Shown here one piece after another: positions 1 through 7,990 of a stretch of DNA of 64,000 bases. Source of the stretch: VRUE01 sp963837735 (GTDB lineage: Bacteria; Actinomycetota; Thermoleophilia; Solirubrobacterales; 70-9); the NCBI GenBank assembly GCA_963837735.1, contig CAWIOM010000010.1, positions 124,001 through 188,000 on the forward strand. The letters run 5' to 3'. Each line of letters opens with the position of its first letter. The stretch's first letter is position 1. The notes below the pieces were generated by a model, which did not search any database, was not told the DNA's origin, and saw nothing but the letters and a program-made list of their open reading frames with translations. Both the position numbers and the translations under genes were made by a program.

Positions 1-920
1 CTTCGGGAATGCGCACGATCGGCCTCGCCGACATGGCAATCCGGGCCGGCGACGCCGACGTCGCGGTGACCGGCGGCATGGAGTCGATGAGCGGCGCCCC
101 CCACCTGCTGCCCGGCGCCCGCTTCGGCTACCGGATGGGCCACGTGGAGACGATCGACGCGATGGTCCACGACGGCCTCACCAACCCCTTCACCGAAAAG
201 CAGATGATCAACGAGGCGAGCGAGGTCTCCAACGAGCTCGAGATCACCCGCGCCGACATGGACCGCTTCGCCGAGCGCTCGCACAGGCTCGCGGCCGAGG
301 CGACGGACGCCGGCCGCCTCGCCGACGAGATCGTCGGCGTCACCGTCAAGTCACGCAAGGGCGAGAACACGATCGAGGCCGATGAGGCGATCCGCGCCGA
401 GACCACGGTCGAGACGCTGGCCGGATTGCGGGCGATCGGCGGCGAGGACGCCACCCACACGGCCGGCAACGCGCCGGGCGTCAACGACGGCGCCGGCGCG
501 ATCGTCGTCGCCTCCGACGAGTGGGCCGAGCGGGAGGGCCGCCCTGTCCTCGCCCGCGTCCTCTCCTACGGCACCGTCGCCGACGACTTCGCCTACCTTG
601 CGAAAACTCCGGCCAATGCCGCCAAGCAGGCGCTGGAGAAGATCGGCAAGAGCCCCGAGGACGTCGACCTCTGGGAGATCAACGAGGCCTTCGCCTCGGT
701 GGCCCTCAACTCGATGCGGATGCTTGGGGTGGACGAGGAGAACGTCAACGTCAACGGCGGGGCGATCGCGCTCGGCCACCCGATCGGCGCCTCGGGCTCG
801 CGGATCGTCGGCTCGCTCGTCCACGAGCTCGGCCGTCGGGGCGGCGGACTCGGCGTCGCCGCGATCTGCAGCGGCGGCGGCCAGGGTGACGCGATCGTGA
901 TCGAGGTCGCCGGCTCCTAG
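1..920 (+). CDS. Acetyl-CoA acetyltransferase (thiolase), C-terminal part
   Basis: Thiolase, interconverting acetoacetyl-CoA or longer 3-ketoacyl-CoA with acetyl-CoA. The gene enters from the left edge: the reading frame is open from base 3 and starts with Ser-Gly-Met, the residues that normally follow the catalytic nucleophile in the CxSGM motif, so the nucleophilic Cys lies just outside the window. About 305 residues remain. Visible family marks are GGMESMS, NEAFA, the GHPIGASG loop carrying the catalytic His, and the C-terminal CSGGGQG with the second catalytic Cys. It is followed after 20 nt by a HAD hydrolase on the same strand and lies in an acyl-CoA metabolism cluster with an acyl-CoA mutase and ETF genes, so a role in fatty-acid or branched-chain catabolism is likely. 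The substrate chain length cannot be read from the sequence. Confidence 0.93.
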   Translation, partial: SGMRTIGLADMAIRAGDADVAVTGGMESMSGAPHLLPGARFGYRMGHVETIDAMVHDGLTNPFTEKQMINEASEVSNELEITRADMDRFAERSHRLAAEATDAGRLADEIVGVTVKSRKGENTIEADEAIRAETTVETLAGLRAIGGEDATHTAGNAPGVNDGAGAIVVASDEWAEREGRPVLARVLSYGTVADDFAYLAKTPANAAKQALEKIGKSPEDVDLWEINEAFASVALNSMRMLGVDEENVNVNGGAIALGHPIGASGSRIVGSLVHELGRRGGGLGVAAICSGGGQGDAIVIEVAGS

Positions 921-940
921 GCCGGGGGCCGACCGGCCCG

Positions 941-1696
941 ATGCCCCGCGCAGCCGCCTTCTTCGATCTCGACAAGACCCTGATGGCGGGGTCGAGCGGC
1001 ATGCCGTTCGCGCGGGTCGCGATGCACCACGGGATCGTCAGCCGCCGGCAGCTTGCGAGCTGGGGTATCGAGCACCTGCGCTACCGGCTGCGCGGCACCA
1101 CCGACGAGCGCACGAGCGACGTGCTCCGCCAGGCGAGGGAGCTGATCTCGGGCGTGTCGGCCCGCGACGTCGAGCGGATGAACCCGGAGGTGCTGGCGGC
1201 GGTCCTGCCGCGGGTCTACCCCCAGATGCTCGAAGAGGTCTACGCACACCAGGACGCCGGCCGCGCCACCTTCATCGTCAGCGCCGCCGGCCACGGCGTC
1301 GTCGAGCCCCTGGCCCAGGTGCTGGGGATGGAGGGGGGAATCGGCACCCGCTATGAGGTCGACGCCGAGGGTGCCTTCACCGGCCGCTTCGACGGCCCCT
1401 TCGTCTACGGGCCGGGAAAGGTCGAGGCGATGGAGGCGTTTGCCGCCGAGCACGGCATCGACCTGGCCGACTCCTACGCGTACTCGGACTCGCTCTCGGA
1501 CCTGCCGATGCTGGAAGCGGTCGGGCACGCGGTGGTCGTCAATCCCGACCCGGCGCTGGCCGGGATCGCCAAGCGCGAGGGATGGCAGACGATGCGCTTC
1601 GAGCGCCTCGGGCGGCGGCTTGCGATCGGCGCTGCCGCGTTGCTCGCGGCAGCGGTCGGGTGGGGCGGTTCACGCTACGCCGCGCGCCGCGCCTAG
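941..1696 (+). CDS. HAD-superfamily phosphatase, subfamily IB (SerB-like)
   Basis: 251-residue haloacid-dehalogenase-type hydrolase, probably a phosphatase. Motif I is FFDLDKTL near residue 8 (Asp nucleophile and Asp general acid), motif II is the Ser of FIVSAAG, motif III the Lys of GPGKVEA, and motif IV SDSLSDLPML with the Mg-binding acids, followed by a conserved VVVNPDP stretch. This is the HAD-IB pattern of PSPase-like proteins that dephosphorylate small phosphomonoesters or phospholipid head groups. The last 25 residues form a hydrophobic helix with an Arg-rich end, so the enzyme may be anchored in the membrane by its C terminus. It is only 9 nt upstream of the acyl-CoA mutase gene and is probably co-transcribed. 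The substrate is unknown. Confidence 0.85.
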   Translation: MPRAAAFFDLDKTLMAGSSGMPFARVAMHHGIVSRRQLASWGIEHLRYRLRGTTDERTSDVLRQARELISGVSARDVERMNPEVLAAVLPRVYPQMLEEVYAHQDAGRATFIVSAAGHGVVEPLAQVLGMEGGIGTRYEVDAEGAFTGRFDGPFVYGPGKVEAMEAFAAEHGIDLADSYAYSDSLSDLPMLEAVGHAVVVNPDPALAGIAKREGWQTMRFERLGRRLAIGAAALLAAAVGWGGSRYAARRA

Positions 1697-1705
1697 ACTT
1701 ATCCG

Positions 1706-3329
1706 ATGGCGGCGGACCCGAAGCAGCGTCCCGAGTACAAGGAACGGGAGGCCGAGTTCTCGACGATGTCGGGGCACCCGATCGAGCCTCTCTACGGCCC
1801 CGACGACGTCACCGGGGAGGCGGCCGAGAAGGTCGGCAGCCCCGGTGAGTTTCCCTTCACGCGCGGGCCGTACCCCTCGATGTACCGAGGACGACTCTGG
1901 ACGATGCGCCAGTTCGCCGGCTTCGGCACGGTCGAGGAGACCAACGAGCGCTTCCACTACCTGCTCGACCACGGCCAGACGGGGCTCTCGACGGCCTTCG
2001 ACATGCCGACCCTGATGGGCTACGACTCCGATCACGTCCGCAGCCTCGGCGAGGTCGGCCGCGAGGGCGTCGCCGTCGACTCGCTCGACGACATGGAACA
2101 GCTCTTCGAGGGCATCCCGCTGGGCGGTGTGACGACGTCGATGACGATCAACGCACCGGCCGCGATCCTGCTCGCCTACTACGTGCTCGTCGGCGAGCAA
2201 CAGGGCGTCGCGCCGGAGAAGCTCGGCGGCACGATCCAGACCGACATCCTCAAGGAGTACATCGCCCAGAAGGAGTGGTGCTTCCCGATCGAGCCGGCGA
2301 TGCGGCTGGTCACCGACATGATCGAGTGGTGCTCGCAGAGGATGCCGCGCTGGCACCCGGTCTCGATCTCCGGGTACCACATCCGCGAGGCCGGCTCGAC
2401 CGCTCAGCAGGAGCTCGCCTTCACGCTCAAGGACGGCTTCACCTATGTCGAGCGGGCGCTCGAGCGCGGCCTCGACGTCGACGACTTCGCCCCCCGCCTC
2501 TCCTTCTTCTTCAACGCCCACATCGACTTCTTCGAGGAGATCGCCAAGTACCGGGCCGCGCGCCGGATCTGGGCGCGGGAGATGCGCGACACCTACGGCG
2601 CCAAGCGCGAGGAGTCGCTGCGGCTTCGCTTCCACGCCCAGACGGCGGGGGTCTCCCTGACCGCCCAACAGCCGCTCAACAACGTCGTCCGTACCTCGAT
2701 CGAGGCGCTGGCAGCGGTGCTCGGCGGCACCCAGTCCCTGCACACGAACTCCTTCGACGAGGCGCTTGCCCTGCCGACCGAGGCGGCGGTGCAAGTGGCG
2801 CTGCGCACGCAGCAGATCGTCGCCTTCGAGTCCGGCGCCCCGAACACCCCGGATCCGCTCGGCGGCTCCTACTTCGTCGAGAAGCTCACCGACGAGATGG
2901 AGGCCGCCGCATACGACTACTTCGCCCGCATCGACGAGCTGGGGGGGATGGTCGAGGCGATCCGGACCAACTTTCCCGCAGCGCGAGATCGCCGACGCCG
3001 CCTTCACCTACCAGCGCGAGCTCGACGAGCGCAAGCGGATCGTCGTCGGCGTCAACGACTTCGTCGAGGAGGACGAAGCCGAGACCCCGATCCTGCGCAT
3101 CGATCCGGCGCTCGAAGCCAAGCAGGTCGGCCGCCTGGCGGCGGCCCGTGCCCGCCGCGACGGATCCGCGGTGGAGGCCGCTCTGGTCGAGCTCAAACGC
3201 GCGGCGGCCACCGAGGAGAACCTGATGCCGCCGATCATCGAGGCCGCTCGGGCGCGGGCGACCGAGGGCGAGATGATCGCCTCGATGCAGGAGGTCTTCG
3301 GCACCTACACCGAGTCGCCGGTTTTCTGA
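1706..3329 (+). CDS. B12-dependent acyl-CoA mutase, catalytic large subunit (apparent frameshift)
   Basis: Catalytic TIM-barrel subunit of a methylmalonyl-CoA-mutase-type enzyme, which rearranges the carbon skeleton of acyl-CoA by a radical mechanism with adenosylcobalamin. Repaired length is 540 residues, right for the split large subunit that lacks its own B12 domain. Family stretches include RGPYPSMYRGRLWTMRQFAGF, AFDMPTLMGYDSDH, ISGYHIREAGST and the LGGSYFVE region. The reading frame breaks at about 2975-2977: before it the protein reads VEAIRTNFP, after it the family sequence QREIADAAFTYQRELDE continues in the next frame. One extra C in the CCC run explains this. B12 is supplied by the gene 49 nt downstream. 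Substrate could be methylmalonyl-CoA, isobutyryl-CoA or 2-hydroxyisobutyryl-CoA; I cannot decide from sequence alone. Without the frame repair the product would lose about 120 residues. Confidence 0.85.
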
Positions 3330-3378
3330 CCGCCCGTCACGCCCCCCTTCGGCCAGGCGCTACGCTTCCGGCCGCACC

Positions 3379-3798
3379 ATGGAGGCCGCAACCGCCAGAA
3401 AGATCCGCGTCGTCGTCGCCAAGCCCGGCCTCGACGGGCACGATCGAGGCGCCAAGATCATCGCCCGCGCCCTGCGCGACGCCGGCATGGAGGTGATCTA
3501 CACCGGGCTGCACCAGACGCCCGAGCAGATCGCCGAGACGGTTATCCAGGAGGACGCCGACGCCGTCGGCCTCTCGATCCTCTCCGGAGCCCACATGACG
3601 CTGGTCCCGAAGGTGGTCGAGCTGCTCGCCGAGCAGGGAGTCGACGACGTGCTCGTCACGGTCGGGGGGACGATCCCGGCCGAGGACATACCCGAGCTGA
3701 AGAAGCTCGGCGTCGCCGCCGTCTTCACCCCCGGGGCGGGAACGGACGAGATCGTCGACTTCATCCGCGAGGGCGCCACAGAGCGCCACGCCGGCTGA
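3379..3798 (+). CDS. Acyl-CoA mutase small subunit, cobalamin-binding
   Basis: 139-residue stand-alone B12-binding domain (Rossmann-like). The base-off cobalamin motif DxHxxG is present as DGHDRG near residue 20, with the lower-axial His, followed by LSILSGAHM and VGGTIP, which form the rest of the nucleotide-tail pocket. It partners with the catalytic subunit encoded just upstream to form the holo-mutase. Split large and small mutase subunits are known from archaea and several actinobacteria. The ATG is preceded by a short gap of 49 nt, and no GTPase chaperone (MeaB type) gene is in the window. Confidence 0.92.
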   Translation: MEAATARKIRVVVAKPGLDGHDRGAKIIARALRDAGMEVIYTGLHQTPEQIAETVIQEDADAVGLSILSGAHMTLVPKVVELLAEQGVDDVLVTVGGTIPAEDIPELKKLGVAAVFTPGAGTDEIVDFIREGATERHAG

Positions 3799-3892
3799 TC
3801 GCCGCCCGCCGACACGGCGAGCGACGCCACCCACTAGGGTGACGAACCGCACACCGGCGAATAGCACATCGCCGCGTGTATAGATAGACTGA

Positions 3893-3908
3893 TTGACTGG
3901 TCAGTCAA
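3893..3908. promoter_or_regulatory. Candidate TetR-family operator upstream of etfBA
   Basis: A 16-bp near-palindrome, ttgact-ggtc-agtcaa, lies 33 nt before the etfB start. TTGACT...AGTCAA half-sites separated by 4 bp resemble operators of TetR regulators of acyl-CoA metabolism. A TATAGA-like hexamer lies just to the left (about 3879-3884). Binding is inferred; no cognate regulator is adjacent. Confidence 0.45.
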
Positions 3909-3940
3909 CCAGAGATAACCGAGTCCCAAGGAGCTAAATC

Positions 3941-4732
3941 TTGAAGATCTGCGTCCTGGTCAAGGAGGTTCCGGACGCCGCCGTCCAGAAGCGCATCGAC
4001 CCCAACACGATGCGGCTGGACCGTGGCGGCGAGAAGAACCTCAACCCCTTCGACACCCATGCGATCGAGGCTGCAATGCAGATCAAGGAGGGTGGCGCGA
4101 TCCCGGTCGAGGAGGTCGTCGCCGTGACGATGGGCCCCGATACCGCCGTCCGCGCTCTGCACAAGGCCGTCGCGCTCGGCGCCGACCGCTCGGTGCACCT
4201 CTCCGACGACGCCCTGGCCGGCTCCGACGTCTGCGCCACAGGCTTCTCGCTGGCCAAGGTGCTCGAGTCCGAGAGCCCTGACCTGGTCCTGCTCGGCCAG
4301 CAGTCCGACGACGGCGAGTGCTACACGATCGGCGCGGTCGTCGCCGACCACCTGAAGATGCCCTCGCTGACCCAGGTGATCAAGATCGACGTCGCCGACG
4401 GCAAGCTGCGCTGCGAGCGCCAGGCCGAGTACGGCTACGACACGGTCGAGATCGAGCTGCCCGCGGTGATCAGCGTCGGCGACGCGATCAACGAGCCGCG
4501 ATACCCGAGCCTCAAGGCGATCATGGGGGCGAAGAAAAAACCCCTCGACGCGAAGGCGACCGGCGACGTCGGAATCGACGGCGGCATGGTCGGCGAGGCC
4601 GGCTCGAAGACATCGGTCCTCGGCCTCAACCCGCCGCCCGCCAAAGAGGCCGGCGAGATCATCGAGGACGAGGACACGAACGAGACGGTCGAAAAGATCG
4701 TCGCCTGGCTCGACGAGAGGAAGCTGATCTAG
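3941..4732 (+). CDS. etfB: Electron transfer flavoprotein beta subunit
   Basis: 263-residue EtfB, the AMP-binding subunit of the heterodimeric electron transfer flavoprotein that collects electrons from acyl-CoA dehydrogenases. It begins MKICVLVKEVPD and contains NPFDTHAIEAA, LLGQQSDDGECYTIG and the family stretch ELPAVISVGDAINEPRYPSLKAIMGAKKK. TTG is the start, chosen because an AAGGAG ribosome-binding site sits at about 3928-3933 and the protein N terminus matches the family. It pairs with etfA downstream; a 164-nt palindromic gap separates them. A TetR-like operator lies upstream. Confidence 0.95.
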   Translation: MKICVLVKEVPDAAVQKRIDPNTMRLDRGGEKNLNPFDTHAIEAAMQIKEGGAIPVEEVVAVTMGPDTAVRALHKAVALGADRSVHLSDDALAGSDVCATGFSLAKVLESESPDLVLLGQQSDDGECYTIGAVVADHLKMPSLTQVIKIDVADGKLRCERQAEYGYDTVEIELPAVISVGDAINEPRYPSLKAIMGAKKKPLDAKATGDVGIDGGMVGEAGSKTSVLGLNPPPAKEAGEIIEDEDTNETVEKIVAWLDERKLI

Positions 4733-4894
4733 GTGGCTCCTTCCGACATTCAGACCCGTTCTGACTCGCTGCAAACCATCGCGGGGGCGTCGTCCTCAGT
4801 CGCTCGCGTGCCTTCGGGCACGCGACGCTCCCTGCGTCCTAGCCCCGCTCGGTTTTCCCGGCCAGAAGCGGGCCTGACCGCCGAAAGGAGCCAC
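4733..4894. repeat. Long imperfect palindrome between etfB and etfA
   Basis: The whole gap between the etfB stop and etfA start folds on itself. The outer arms gtggctcctt (4733-4742) and aaggagccac (4885-4894) are exact complements; tcagacccgttctg near 4750 pairs imperfectly with cagaagcgggcctga near 4864; the tip is tcgcgtgcc / ggcacgcga (4804-4812 / 4817-4825) closing a TTCG tetraloop. All pairs share one axis near 4814. The 3' arm contains the etfA ribosome-binding site (aaaggag, 4884-4890), so folding would hide it. The palindrome starts at the base after the etfB stop codon. A role in tuning EtfA translation or in mRNA stability is inference. Confidence 0.75.
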
Positions 4895-4896
4895 TA

Positions 4897-5871
4897 ATGG
4901 CAGGCATCCTGACCTACGCCCTCCACGACGACGAGGGCAACTTCAACAAGAACTCGCTCGGGGCGATCTCCGAGGCGGCCAAGCTGGCCGGTGAGATCGG
5001 CGGCGACGCCGGCGTCATGGTCGTCGGCGACATCGCCGACGACGCCTGCGCCTCGCTCGGCAACTACGGCGCGACCAAGGTCTTCCGGGCCAAGAGCGTG
5101 CCGGAGGGCCTCGCCCAGCCGATCGTCGACGCGATGGCGAAGGTGATTCAGGACGAGGGCTTCGGCTACGCGCTGTTCGGCGGCGGCCTGCTCGGCTTCG
5201 AGATCGGCGCCGGCCTGACCGCGCGCCTCGGCGCCGGGGTGACGATGGAGGTCACCAAGGTCAAGGTGGACGGCGGCAAGCTGATCGCCGAGCGGCCGAT
5301 CCTCCAGGACTCGCAGATCGCCGACGTCGGCTACGTCTCCGAGCCCGGGATCATCATCGGCCGCCTCAACGCCTTTGACGCCAACGAGACCGGCGGCAGC
5401 GCCGAGGTCGTCGACGTCGAGGTCGAGCTCTCGCCCTGGTCGACCAAGGCGACGATGGTCCAGCGCGGCGAGCAGCGCGGCGCCGACGTCAACATCGAGG
5501 ACGCCGACATCCTCGTCGGCGGAGGCCGCGGCCTCGGCGCCGCCGAGGGCTTCGAGCTCTGCGAGGAACTGGCCGAGTCGATGGGCGGCGCCGTCGCCGC
5601 GACCCGCGCGGTCGTCGACGCCGGTTGGTACCCCTACGCGGCGCAGATCGGCCAGACCGGCAAGACGGTCGCCCCGAAGCTCTACCTGGCCGCCGGCATC
5701 TCCGGCGCGATCCAGCACAAGGTCGGGATGCAGAGCTCGGAGAACATCCTCGCGATCAACAAGGACCAGAACGCCCCGATCTTCGAGTTCTCGGACCTCG
5801 GCGTGGTCGGGGATCTGCACAAGATCCTCCCCAAGCTGACCGAGGCGATCAAGGCGAAGAAGGGCGGCTAG
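4897..5871 (+). CDS. etfA: Electron transfer flavoprotein alpha subunit
   Basis: 324-residue EtfA, the FAD-carrying subunit of ETF. The C-terminal FAD domain is complete: GGRGLG near residue 209, then RAVVDAGWYPYAAQIGQTGK, APKLYLAAGISGAIQHKVGM and INKDQNAPIFE. With EtfB it passes electrons from acyl-CoA dehydrogenases to the quinone oxidoreductase encoded next. The ATG has a strong AAGGAG site 7 to 12 nt upstream, but that site lies in the 3' arm of a long palindrome and may be masked. Downstream is a GC hairpin and then the ETF:quinone oxidoreductase gene on the same strand. Confidence 0.96.
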   Translation: MAGILTYALHDDEGNFNKNSLGAISEAAKLAGEIGGDAGVMVVGDIADDACASLGNYGATKVFRAKSVPEGLAQPIVDAMAKVIQDEGFGYALFGGGLLGFEIGAGLTARLGAGVTMEVTKVKVDGGKLIAERPILQDSQIADVGYVSEPGIIIGRLNAFDANETGGSAEVVDVEVELSPWSTKATMVQRGEQRGADVNIEDADILVGGGRGLGAAEGFELCEELAESMGGAVAATRAVVDAGWYPYAAQIGQTGKTVAPKLYLAAGISGAIQHKVGMQSSENILAINKDQNAPIFEFSDLGVVGDLHKILPKLTEAIKAKKGG

Positions 5872-5879
5872 GCGCAGAC

Positions 5880-5897
5880 GGGGGGTTGCGGCCCCCC
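5880..5897 (+). terminator. GC-only hairpin after etfA
   Basis: Stem gggggg (5880-5885) / cccccc (5892-5897) with a six-base loop, 8 nt after the etfA stop. There is no following T-run, so it may be a pause site or mRNA-stabilising hairpin rather than a full terminator. Confidence 0.4.
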
Positions 5898-5930
5898 AAC
5901 GCCTCGTCCACACGACCGAAGGAGTCAGAG

Positions 5931-7640
5931 ATGCCGGCCGTTAGACCGATCGATTTCCCGCCGCCGTTCGAGAGTGCCGACGTGATCGGCCCGCCGACCG
6001 ATCCGGAGGACGAGCGCATAGAGGTCGGCATCGCGATCGTCGGCGGCGGCCCCGCCGGCCTCGCCTGCGCCAACAAACTGATGCAGCTGCTCGAGGATGA
6101 GCCGGAGCTGACCGAGAAGCTCGGCGAAGTCCCGGTCGCGGTGATCGAGAAGGGCAAAGTCCCGGGCGCGCACCTGCTCTCGGGCGCGAACGTCGACCCC
6201 TCGGCGCTGACGCGGCTCTTTCCGGACCTCGACCCGGCCGACTGGCCGTCGTGCTACCAGGAGGTGACCAAGGACGCGACTTACTTCCTCACTGCGAAAA
6301 AAGCCTTCCCGCTGAAGCCGCCGCCGCCCAACTTCCGCAAAGAGGGCACCTACACGATGTCGGTCTCGAAAATGGGCCGCTTCCTCGCCGAGAAAGCCGA
6401 AGAGGCGGGCGTCTACATCCTCGCCGAGACCGCCGCGACCAAGCTGCTGGTCGAGGACCGGATCGTCAAGGGCGTGCGCTCCGGCGACCGCGGCAGGGGC
6501 AAGGACGGCGAGGAGCTCGGCAACTTCGAGCCCGGCTCCGACGTCGTCGCCAAGGCGACCGTGCTCGCCGAGGGCACGATCGGCCACCTCACCTACTCCG
6601 CCTACGACTACTTCGGCATGCGCGAGGGCTCGGACCCGCAGGCCTGGGAGCTCGGGGTGAAGGAGATCTGGGAGGTGCCCAAGCCCCTGGACCGGGTGAT
6701 CCACACGCTCGGCTGGCCGCTGCGCTGGGGCGGCAAGTACAAGGAGGCGGGCGGCAGCTTCATCTACCCGATGGGCGAGGACAAGGTCTGTTTCGGCCTC
6801 GTCGTCGGCCTCGACACGACCGACGCCACCTTCAGCGTCCACGACGAGCTGCAGCGCTTCAAGCAGCACCCCTTCATCGCCAAGATCATCGAGGGCGGCA
6901 AGCGGGTCGGCTGGGGCGCCAAGACGATCCCCTCGGGCGGCTACTGGTCGCTGCCGAAGCGGTTCTCGGTGCCCGGCATGCTGGTCGCCGGCGACGCCGC
7001 CGGGATGGTCAACATCGCCGAGCTCGCCGGCGTCCACTACGCGATGCACGCCGGCATGTTCGCGGCGGAAGCGATCGTCGATTCCCTGAAGAAGGACATC
7101 GACTCGGTCAACTTCGAAAGCTACGACGCGATGATCCGCGGCTCGGAGATCGAGAAGGACCTCTACAAGTCGCGCAACATGAAGCAGCCGCTGACCAAGG
7201 GGCTGATCAGAGGCGGCATCGTCGCCAATGCTCTGGTCGCGAGCAAAGGAAACTTTCCGCCCGGGCACATGAAGGTCGAGGCGAACGCCGAGCCGGCCGT
7301 CTTCATCGGCAACGCCGCGGAGCGCTACCCGAAGCCCGACAACGAGGTCACCTTCAACAAGCTCGACTCGGTCTTCCTCTCCGGCAACGCGACCCGCGAC
7401 GACGCCCCCAATCACGTCCGGATCCAGACCAGGGTGCCGAAGGAGATCGCCCAGACCTGGGTCTCGATGTGCCCGGCGCAGGTCTATGAAATCCCGGAGG
7501 ACCAGCTCGAGAGCGGCGCCGCCGAGGTCGACGTCCACGTGACGGCCTCCAACTGCGTCCAGTGCGGGGCCATCACGGCCAAGGGCGGCCGGCTCACCCT
7601 GCCCGAGGGCGGGGACGGGCCGCTCTACCAGGAGACCTGA
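5931..7640 (+). CDS. Electron-transfer flavoprotein:ubiquinone oxidoreductase-like protein (FixC/ETF-QO)
   Basis: 569-residue membrane-associated flavoprotein that moves electrons from reduced ETF into the quinone pool. The N-terminal FAD dinucleotide fold is IAIVGGGPAGLACANK (about residue 31), the second FAD motif is GMLVAGDAAGMVNIAELAGVHYAMHAG, and the C terminus carries the ferredoxin-like domain (MCPAQVYE ... NCVQC). In mitochondrial-type ETF-QO a 4Fe-4S cluster is held by four Cys ending in CxxCxxC; here the last position is Ile (NCVQCGAIT), leaving three Cys. ATG 5931 was chosen for its GGAG site 9 to 12 nt upstream. It completes the dehydrogenase-ETF-quinone route with etfBA and ends in PEGGDGPLY as is typical of the family. 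Confidence 0.93.
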   Translation: MPAVRPIDFPPPFESADVIGPPTDPEDERIEVGIAIVGGGPAGLACANKLMQLLEDEPELTEKLGEVPVAVIEKGKVPGAHLLSGANVDPSALTRLFPDLDPADWPSCYQEVTKDATYFLTAKKAFPLKPPPPNFRKEGTYTMSVSKMGRFLAEKAEEAGVYILAETAATKLLVEDRIVKGVRSGDRGRGKDGEELGNFEPGSDVVAKATVLAEGTIGHLTYSAYDYFGMREGSDPQAWELGVKEIWEVPKPLDRVIHTLGWPLRWGGKYKEAGGSFIYPMGEDKVCFGLVVGLDTTDATFSVHDELQRFKQHPFIAKIIEGGKRVGWGAKTIPSGGYWSLPKRFSVPGMLVAGDAAGMVNIAELAGVHYAMHAGMFAAEAIVDSLKKDIDSVNFESYDAMIRGSEIEKDLYKSRNMKQPLTKGLIRGGIVANALVASKGNFPPGHMKVEANAEPAVFIGNAAERYPKPDNEVTFNKLDSVFLSGNATRDDAPNHVRIQTRVPKEIAQTWVSMCPAQVYEIPEDQLESGAAEVDVHVTASNCVQCGAITAKGGRLTLPEGGDGPLYQET

Positions 7641-7653
7641 GGGTTCGTGGGGC

Positions 7654-7726
7654 CGGTGTGGGGCAACCCTCGGCGGACCCGCTCGCTTTGCTCGCTCAAG
7701 TGTCCGGCGAGGCTCACCCCGCACCG
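7654..7726 (+). repeat. Hairpin B1 after ETF-QO
   Basis: Arms 7654-7677 and 7703-7726 are complementary at 19 of 24 positions around one axis and enclose a 25-nt loop (7678-7702). The hairpin begins 13 nt after the stop of the ETF:quinone oxidoreductase gene. Its loop is nearly the reverse complement of the loop of the hairpin at 7893-7970. Confidence 0.65.
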
Positions 7727-7892
7727 CCTCTCGTAGCGCTCAGCTGACCAGGTAGACCAGCTCGAGCCGACCATCGGGCACCGTCTCGCGTCCGTAGCTG
7801 TACGGCATCGCTGGCCCGTAGCTGCAGGACGAGCTCTGCGCTGCTGTGGCTTCGGGGCTGCTTCCGAGCATCGACGAGCAACGTGTCGTGAG

Positions 7893-7970
7893 GTCGGGTG
7901 CGGTGCCCGTTCCCCGGACACTTGAGCGACCGTAGCGGAGCGGGTCCGGGGAATGGGTGCCGCGCCCGAC
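7893..7970 (-). repeat. Hairpin B2, inverted relative of B1
   Basis: Arms 7893-7918 and 7945-7970 match at 22 of 26 positions, and all four mismatches leave G-U pairs possible on one strand. The 26-nt loop (7919-7944) read on the minus strand repeats the B1 loop: both begin cccgctc and end gctcaagtg, flanked by cgga and tccg. The stems differ between the two copies while the loop is kept, which is unusual for a simple terminator. Confidence 0.65.
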
Positions 7971-7990
7971 CCCCGGTATACGTTCTCCGC

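Larger units (their letters stand above)
7641..7990. other. Non-coding gap holding two related hairpins
   Basis: 350 bases without a convincing gene. It holds two palindromes (listed separately) in opposite orientation whose loops are nearly the same. Between them, the minus strand can be read as a short tail (GRETVPDGRLELVYLVS then stop at 7740) that looks protein-like, perhaps the remnant of a gene, but no start or longer homologous region is visible. Confidence 0.5.

Noticed and set aside
1670..3007. 445-codon open frame on the minus strand over the mutase
   Set aside because: Composition (Arg/Leu/Asp/Val-rich) and complete overlap with a conserved gene show it is a shadow.
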